Notes under the pieces: generated by a model | Database searches by the model: none | What the model was told of the DNA's origin: nothing | Seen by the model: only the letters and a program-made list of their open reading frames with translations | Made by a program: the position numbers and the translations under genes | NCBI GenBank assembly: GCA_017457015.1 | Contig: JAFTIG010000010.1 | Span: forward strand, 1-23,998 | Origin: Clostridia bacterium | GTDB lineage: Bacteria; Bacillota_A; Clostridia; Christensenellales; Borkfalkiaceae | Direction of reading: 5' to 3' | DNA: 23,998 bases | Shown: positions 20,316 through 23,998 of the stretch, piece after piece | Numbering within the stretch: position 1 is the first letter of the stretch | Layout of the letters: the number at the start of each line of letters is the position of its first letter

Positions 20316-21638
20316 TTACATATCTTTTCCAAGTTTTATAAATTCGTCAAAGATATCTTCGCTGTCGTCAGGATAAAAATGCGCGCTACCGTAAAGTGAT
20401 TCGTAAAGTTCTGGCAAATAACACTCTTTTGTCGGCATATACGTCCACTTATTGTTAGAAAGACATGCAAAAAAGCATATATTATCTGGGAACGCTTGCT
20501 TTATTTTTGCGCCAAACTGCGAGAATACTTCGCCCGGCAATGCAAAAATCATAACCTTGCCTATTGAAATAATTTGCATTTTAACCGTGTAATATTTAGT
20601 CGTTGAAAAGGTAAAATTGAGCGCTCTTTCCGCCATACACGCATCAAACAATTCTTTGGGAGACGACGCGTCAAGTTTTGCGTTTTCGGGCAATTCCACA
20701 CTATCAAATACTCTTTTTAACTCTACGATTTCTTGCTCTGTAGGAACTCTGTTTTCATAAATTTTGCTACCGTACGCAACCTTTATATCTCCACTTATTT
20801 CCCTTGCGGTATCAATTACCGAAAGTATGCCGTCCGCTACCGCATTACCTAAATAATGGTGACAACTTACGGGGTTATAATCTTTGTCGGTATTATTCAC
20901 GTCTACTTGATTAATATTACCAGCAGTGCCGTAAAACATTATACTGATAAAATCCGAGCCGTATTTTTCCTTCATTCTAAACGATACTATTGACGACCAG
21001 TCACCACTGACTTCAGTCCCGTCAACGCTATCTTGGTGATTTGCAAAAGAATATAATACGCCTAAACTTTTACCTTTTTCGTCTTCAACTAAAAGCATCG
21101 GTGCAAAAGGATCGTTATCACCTATCGGCTTAACTATATCTGGATTACCTATCCCGGGATTTGTACGGGATACGCCGTTCTTTAATAAATAGTTTCTACA
21201 AAAACTTATGCCTTCTATCTTGGCGATAGCAAGTTTAAGACTTGCATTAACCTTTCTTTGATAAGCACAAATTACCGTATCGGCACACGCGTTATAAAGC
21301 CATTCAAGATAAAGTCCGTCTAGTTTTTTATCAGCGCCAGGCTCGTTCATATCCATAGGCCCTGCCGTATGTGAGTGGGTTGCGCTTATCATTAAATTAC
21401 TTTTTTTAATATCTATATATTTAGATACTTTATTATATACGGCGTCGCAAAGCTCGTCTGAAATTCCACAAGCGTCAACCGCAAGTAATGCCACCGTTTG
21501 ATTTCCGTCATCAATTACCGCCGCCTTTGCGTAAGTTTTTTCTTTGACGCCATCAACTAATCTTAAGTTAAAATATCCCGATAAACTGTTGCCGAAAAGC
21601 GCGGTTATTTCTCTTTCATAAAGTCCGATTTTATACAT
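20316..21638 (-). CDS. Neutral/alkaline ceramidase-like hydrolase
   Basis: The 440-residue protein matches the N-terminal catalytic domain of the neutral/alkaline non-lysosomal ceramidase family (PF04734-like). MISATHSHTAGP at 83-94 supplies the zinc-binding His pair (His88, His90), NHQDS at 200-204 another His, and GTAGNINQVD at 237-246 the family's Gly-rich turn. It lacks a signal peptide and the C-terminal immunoglobulin-like domain of true secreted ceramidases (which run about 650-700 residues), so the substrate may be another amide or a sugar-linked ester. Such short cytosolic members often lie in bacterial glycan loci. The SD is weak; the promoter is at 21685-21713. A PocR-AraC regulator gene lies just upstream in the same orientation. 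Confidence 0.75.
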   Translation of the reverse strand: MYKIGLYEREITALFGNSLSGYFNLRLVDGVKEKTYAKAAVIDDGNQTVALLAVDACGISDELCDAVYNKVSKYIDIKKSNLMISATHSHTAGPMDMNEPGADKKLDGLYLEWLYNACADTVICAYQRKVNASLKLAIAKIEGISFCRNYLLKNGVSRTNPGIGNPDIVKPIGDNDPFAPMLLVEDEKGKSLGVLYSFANHQDSVDGTEVSGDWSSIVSFRMKEKYGSDFISIMFYGTAGNINQVDVNNTDKDYNPVSCHHYLGNAVADGILSVIDTAREISGDIKVAYGSKIYENRVPTEQEIVELKRVFDSVELPENAKLDASSPKELFDACMAERALNFTFSTTKYYTVKMQIISIGKVMIFALPGEVFSQFGAKIKQAFPDNICFFACLSNNKWTYMPTKECYLPELYESLYGSAHFYPDDSEDIFDEFIKLGKDM

Positions 21639-21684
21639 ATTTATATAACTTTCCTATTCCTATTTATTATATTAATGCGTTTTT

Positions 21685-21713
21685 ATTATAACAGTTTTTT
21701 CCCCTTTATGCAA
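21685..21713 (-). promoter_or_regulatory. Promoter of ceramidase-like gene
   Basis: TTGCAT (21713-21708), 17-nt spacer and TATAAT (21690-21685) on the minus strand. The gene therefore need not depend on read-through from the AraC gene upstream. No terminator is seen between the two. Confidence 0.7.
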
Positions 21714-21774
21714 GGAAAAACCATATTTGTATTTTTATGTGTTTTCAACTAAATTTTTACTCTCTTTACAATAA

Positions 21775-22557
21775 TTAAGCCTTTAACTTATTAAATTTTG
21801 CACGGTAAGCGCGCGGACTTTGCCCCACCCTTTTTTTAAAAGTATAAGTAAAATCGTTGGGATTATAGTACCCGACCTTGAAAGCAACGTCGCTGACCGA
21901 GAGATCTGTTTTTTCTAAAAACTGCATTGCCGTTTTCATCTTAAAATCTATTGCGTAATCTATCACGCTCTTGCCGTTTATTTTTTTAAATTCACGACTA
22001 ATATAACTTTGTGAATAGTGCGTATACTCGCAAATATCCTTTAGCGTAATCGGGCGGTCCACGTTGTCCGCTATAAAATCAATCACTTGATAGTAGGTCT
22101 TTTGCCCCGTATTTACTTGATTACCGCACGCGTTTTCACTCAACAGTTTATCTAAAAGTTTTTCAAACATATAAGAAAGCGGAATAATTATCGACTTTGC
22201 GGTATTTTTATCCGTGTTCTTTTTTGGATTTAAACAAATTATGCCATACCTGTTTTTATCGTGCTCGATAGGAAAAACGAATTCCGTTACCCCTGCAAAA
22301 CAAGTGAACGGTCCGCAAAAATCTTCACTTACGCGTTCAAGTAGTTGATCTTGATGCTTTAAGCACGACTGTTTATTATGCTCTTTTATCCGTATACAGC
22401 GCTCGTAATTGTGCCCCGAGTAAAGCAACAGTTGTTCGTAACAACCACGGAATACTTTATCAAGATTACACAAAGATACTCCATACCCTAATTGCTTTAA
22501 AAAATTAAGATAGTTAATAATATCGTTTACGATAGAATACTTTGTATTAGATTTCAT
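21775..22557 (-). CDS. AraC-family regulator with PocR-like sensor domain
   Basis: The 260-residue regulator has an N-terminal sensor (about 20-110) with the Cys/His spacing seen in PocR domains, such as RCIRIKEHNKQSCLKHQDQL and DFCGPFTCFAGVTEFVFPI, and ends in the two-HTH AraC DNA-binding domain (about 155-257): LKDICEYTHYSQSYISREF, then VSDVAFKVGYYNPNDFTYTF and RVGQSPRAYR. PocR domains bind small hydrocarbon or sugar-derived ligands. It lies between the ceramidase-like gene (downstream, same strand) and the divergent FAD-oxidoreductase gene, which it probably controls. The start at ATG 22557 lacks a clear SD. Confidence 0.92.
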   Translation of the reverse strand: MKSNTKYSIVNDIINYLNFLKQLGYGVSLCNLDKVFRGCYEQLLLYSGHNYERCIRIKEHNKQSCLKHQDQLLERVSEDFCGPFTCFAGVTEFVFPIEHDKNRYGIICLNPKKNTDKNTAKSIIIPLSYMFEKLLDKLLSENACGNQVNTGQKTYYQVIDFIADNVDRPITLKDICEYTHYSQSYISREFKKINGKSVIDYAIDFKMKTAMQFLEKTDLSVSDVAFKVGYYNPNDFTYTFKKRVGQSPRAYRAKFNKLKA

Positions 22558-22600
22558 AGTTTTTATACTAATTTTCCCGTATATAATATTGTTTTTTTAT

Positions 22601-22629
22601 ATTATACTATATTTATAAATAAAATTCAA
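22601..22629 (-). promoter_or_regulatory. Promoter of PocR-AraC gene, overlapping divergent leader
   Basis: TTGAAT (22629-22624), 17-nt spacer and TATAAT (22606-22601) on the minus strand. The -35 box lies just before the plus-strand SD of the oxidoreductase gene. The plus-strand promoter has a possible TATACT (22603-22608) but no good -35, which suits an activator-dependent promoter. Confidence 0.6.
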
Positions 22630-22639
22630 GGGAGATATT

Positions 22640-23998
22640 ATGAAAACTGTTAATTTGCGTGCGGATTTATGCGTAATCGGTGGCGGTATGAGCGGTATTT
22701 GCGCAGCGGTTGCGGCGGCAAGAAAAAACGTAAAGGTAATTTTAATTCACGATAGAAACGTTTTAGGCGGAAACGCTTCAAGCGAAATCAGAATGTGGCC
22801 GCGCGGTGCAAGCAGATATTTTCCGTACCACCGCGAAGGCGGTATTATTGAAGAACTTGCGCTTGATAATATGCATTATAACCCACAAATGAATTACAAT
22901 CTTTGGGACGCAGTATTATATAATAAGGTTATAGCCGAAAAGAACGTCAAACTTTTGCTCGGAACTACTTGTATAGGCGCTAAAAGTAAGGACGGGAAAA
23001 TTTTATCCGTTAAGTGCTGGCAACTTACGAGTTATACTACATTTAATATAAAGGCAGACTATTTTGCAGACTGCTCGGGCGACTGCATTTTGGCAGAGTT
23101 TACCGACGCGCTTTATATGCAAGGCAGAGAGAGCAAGTCCGAATATCTTGAACCGCACGGCAAAGCGATTGCAGATAAAAAAACTATGGGCAACAGTTGT
23201 CTTTTTCAGTTGCGCCAAACCGACCAAACGGTAGAACATCACCCCTTCCCGTTTGAAAAAGCAATAGATAAACAACTTGCAAGGCGCATTAATTTTAACA
23301 ACTCGGATTATTTTAGCCAAAACTACTGGTGGTTAGAACTTGGCGGAACTAAAGACGCCCTAAAAGATGCGGACGAGATTAACCACGACCTTATATCCCT
23401 TGCCTTTTCCACGTATTCGGAAATGGTTAAACAGACGGGTGGAAAAAATGGTTGGACGCTTGACTGGATAGGCTTTTTGGCAGGCAAGCGCGAAACGCGC
23501 CGATACGTCGGCGACTACGTATTGACCGAGAACGACCTTTTAGAATCTACGCCGTTTAAGGACGAAATCGCATACGGTGGCTGGGGACTTGACGACCATA
23601 ACCCCGACGGGTTTTTTGGAACAGAGCCCAACACGTATACTTACCTTAAAAGCCCGTACGCTATACCCTACCGTTCGGTTTATTCTAAAAATATATCCAA
23701 CCTGTTTTTTGCGGGCAGAAATATAAGCGTAACGCACATGGCACTATCTTCCACGCGCGTAATCGCCACTTGTTCAATTATAGGTCAAGCGGTAGGCAAC
23801 GCCTGCGCGGTGGCTAAAAAATACGGCGTAACCCCGCGTGAAGTCGGTCAAAAATATCTTGATGAATTACAACAGGAAATTTTAAAAGACGCTTTACTTT
23901 TGTTAAAGACCAAACGCAAGAATACCGTTGATTTCGGCACGGTTAGCGAACGCGATTTTGACGACGAGAAAAACGGTAAAATCTTAAACCTAGGAGAA
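22640..23998 (+). CDS. FAD-dependent oxidoreductase (PF12831-like), partial
   Basis: The frame opens at ATG 22640 (GGGAG 5 nt upstream) and runs off the right edge, giving 453 residues so far. A Rossmann FAD site is clear: DLCVIGGGMSGICAAVAAARK with GxGxxG at Gly14, Gly16 and Gly19, and then VLGGNASSEIRMWPRGA, typical of PF12831 FAD-dependent oxidoreductases. A second dinucleotide-type motif, NISNLFFAGRNISVTHMA, lies at about 355-370. Members of this family often sit in polysaccharide-use loci and are sometimes misnamed xanthan lyases; their chemistry is mostly unknown. It is divergent from the PocR-AraC gene. Confidence 0.88.
   Translation, partial: MKTVNLRADLCVIGGGMSGICAAVAAARKNVKVILIHDRNVLGGNASSEIRMWPRGASRYFPYHREGGIIEELALDNMHYNPQMNYNLWDAVLYNKVIAEKNVKLLLGTTCIGAKSKDGKILSVKCWQLTSYTTFNIKADYFADCSGDCILAEFTDALYMQGRESKSEYLEPHGKAIADKKTMGNSCLFQLRQTDQTVEHHPFPFEKAIDKQLARRINFNNSDYFSQNYWWLELGGTKDALKDADEINHDLISLAFSTYSEMVKQTGGKNGWTLDWIGFLAGKRETRRYVGDYVLTENDLLESTPFKDEIAYGGWGLDDHNPDGFFGTEPNTYTYLKSPYAIPYRSVYSKNISNLFFAGRNISVTHMALSSTRVIATCSIIGQAVGNACAVAKKYGVTPREVGQKYLDELQQEILKDALLLLKTKRKNTVDFGTVSERDFDDEKNGKILNLGE

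Overview
The window looks like chromosomal DNA of a low- to mid-GC Gram-positive anaerobe, most likely an uncultivated gut member of Clostridia. This is inferred from strong AAGGAG ribosome binding sites, lipobox lipoproteins, a T-box leader, a glycine riboswitch, a sugar ABC transporter of the type that lacks its own ATPase, and TTGACA/TATAAT promoters with 17-nt spacers. No taxonomic marker gene is present, so the assignment is loose.

Region 1 (1-10752) is a glycan-use locus. A divergent promoter region near 9805-9950 separates an AraC regulator (plus strand) from a minus-strand operon. That operon encodes a cytoplasmic DUF4838/GH67-like glycosidase, two sugar ABC permeases, a large solute-binding lipoprotein, a GH123/DUF4091-type lipoprotein glycosidase and a second surface lipoprotein cut by the left edge. 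The operon holds two unusual spacers: about 420 nt packed with inverted and direct repeats between the permeases and the binding protein, and about 180 nt carrying long G tracts (as read on the mRNA) and a hairpin.

Region 2 (10753-13263) is a uracil-salvage operon, uracil permease plus upp. In front of it are a promoter, a 21-codon leader ORF and an intrinsic terminator whose 3' arm can also pair with a segment inside the leader ORF, so it looks like an attenuator.

Region 3 (13296-20230) is mainly amino-acid and lipid metabolism on the minus strand. It contains an XRE-cupin-acyl-CoA synthetase fusion under a T-box leader, an AGCS-type Na+/amino-acid symporter under a glycine riboswitch, a hypothetical protein, a variant cysteine synthase, and an OlsB-like N-acyltransferase. 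Except for the hypothetical protein, each gene has its own recognisable promoter or leader; intrinsic terminators are visible after cysteine synthase and the N-acyltransferase.

Region 4 (20245-23998) looks like a second catabolic locus: a neutral-ceramidase-like hydrolase, a PocR-domain AraC regulator, and a divergent FAD-dependent oxidoreductase (PF12831-like) that runs off the right edge.

The points most worth following up are the T-box-controlled regulator-enzyme fusion, whose specifier looks like Ile AUC, the uracil attenuator, the MITE-like and hairpin-rich spacer in the ABC operon, the G tracts, and a pair of inverted operator-like boxes around the AraC promoter. I saw no CRISPR array, tRNA, rRNA, transposase or phage module.
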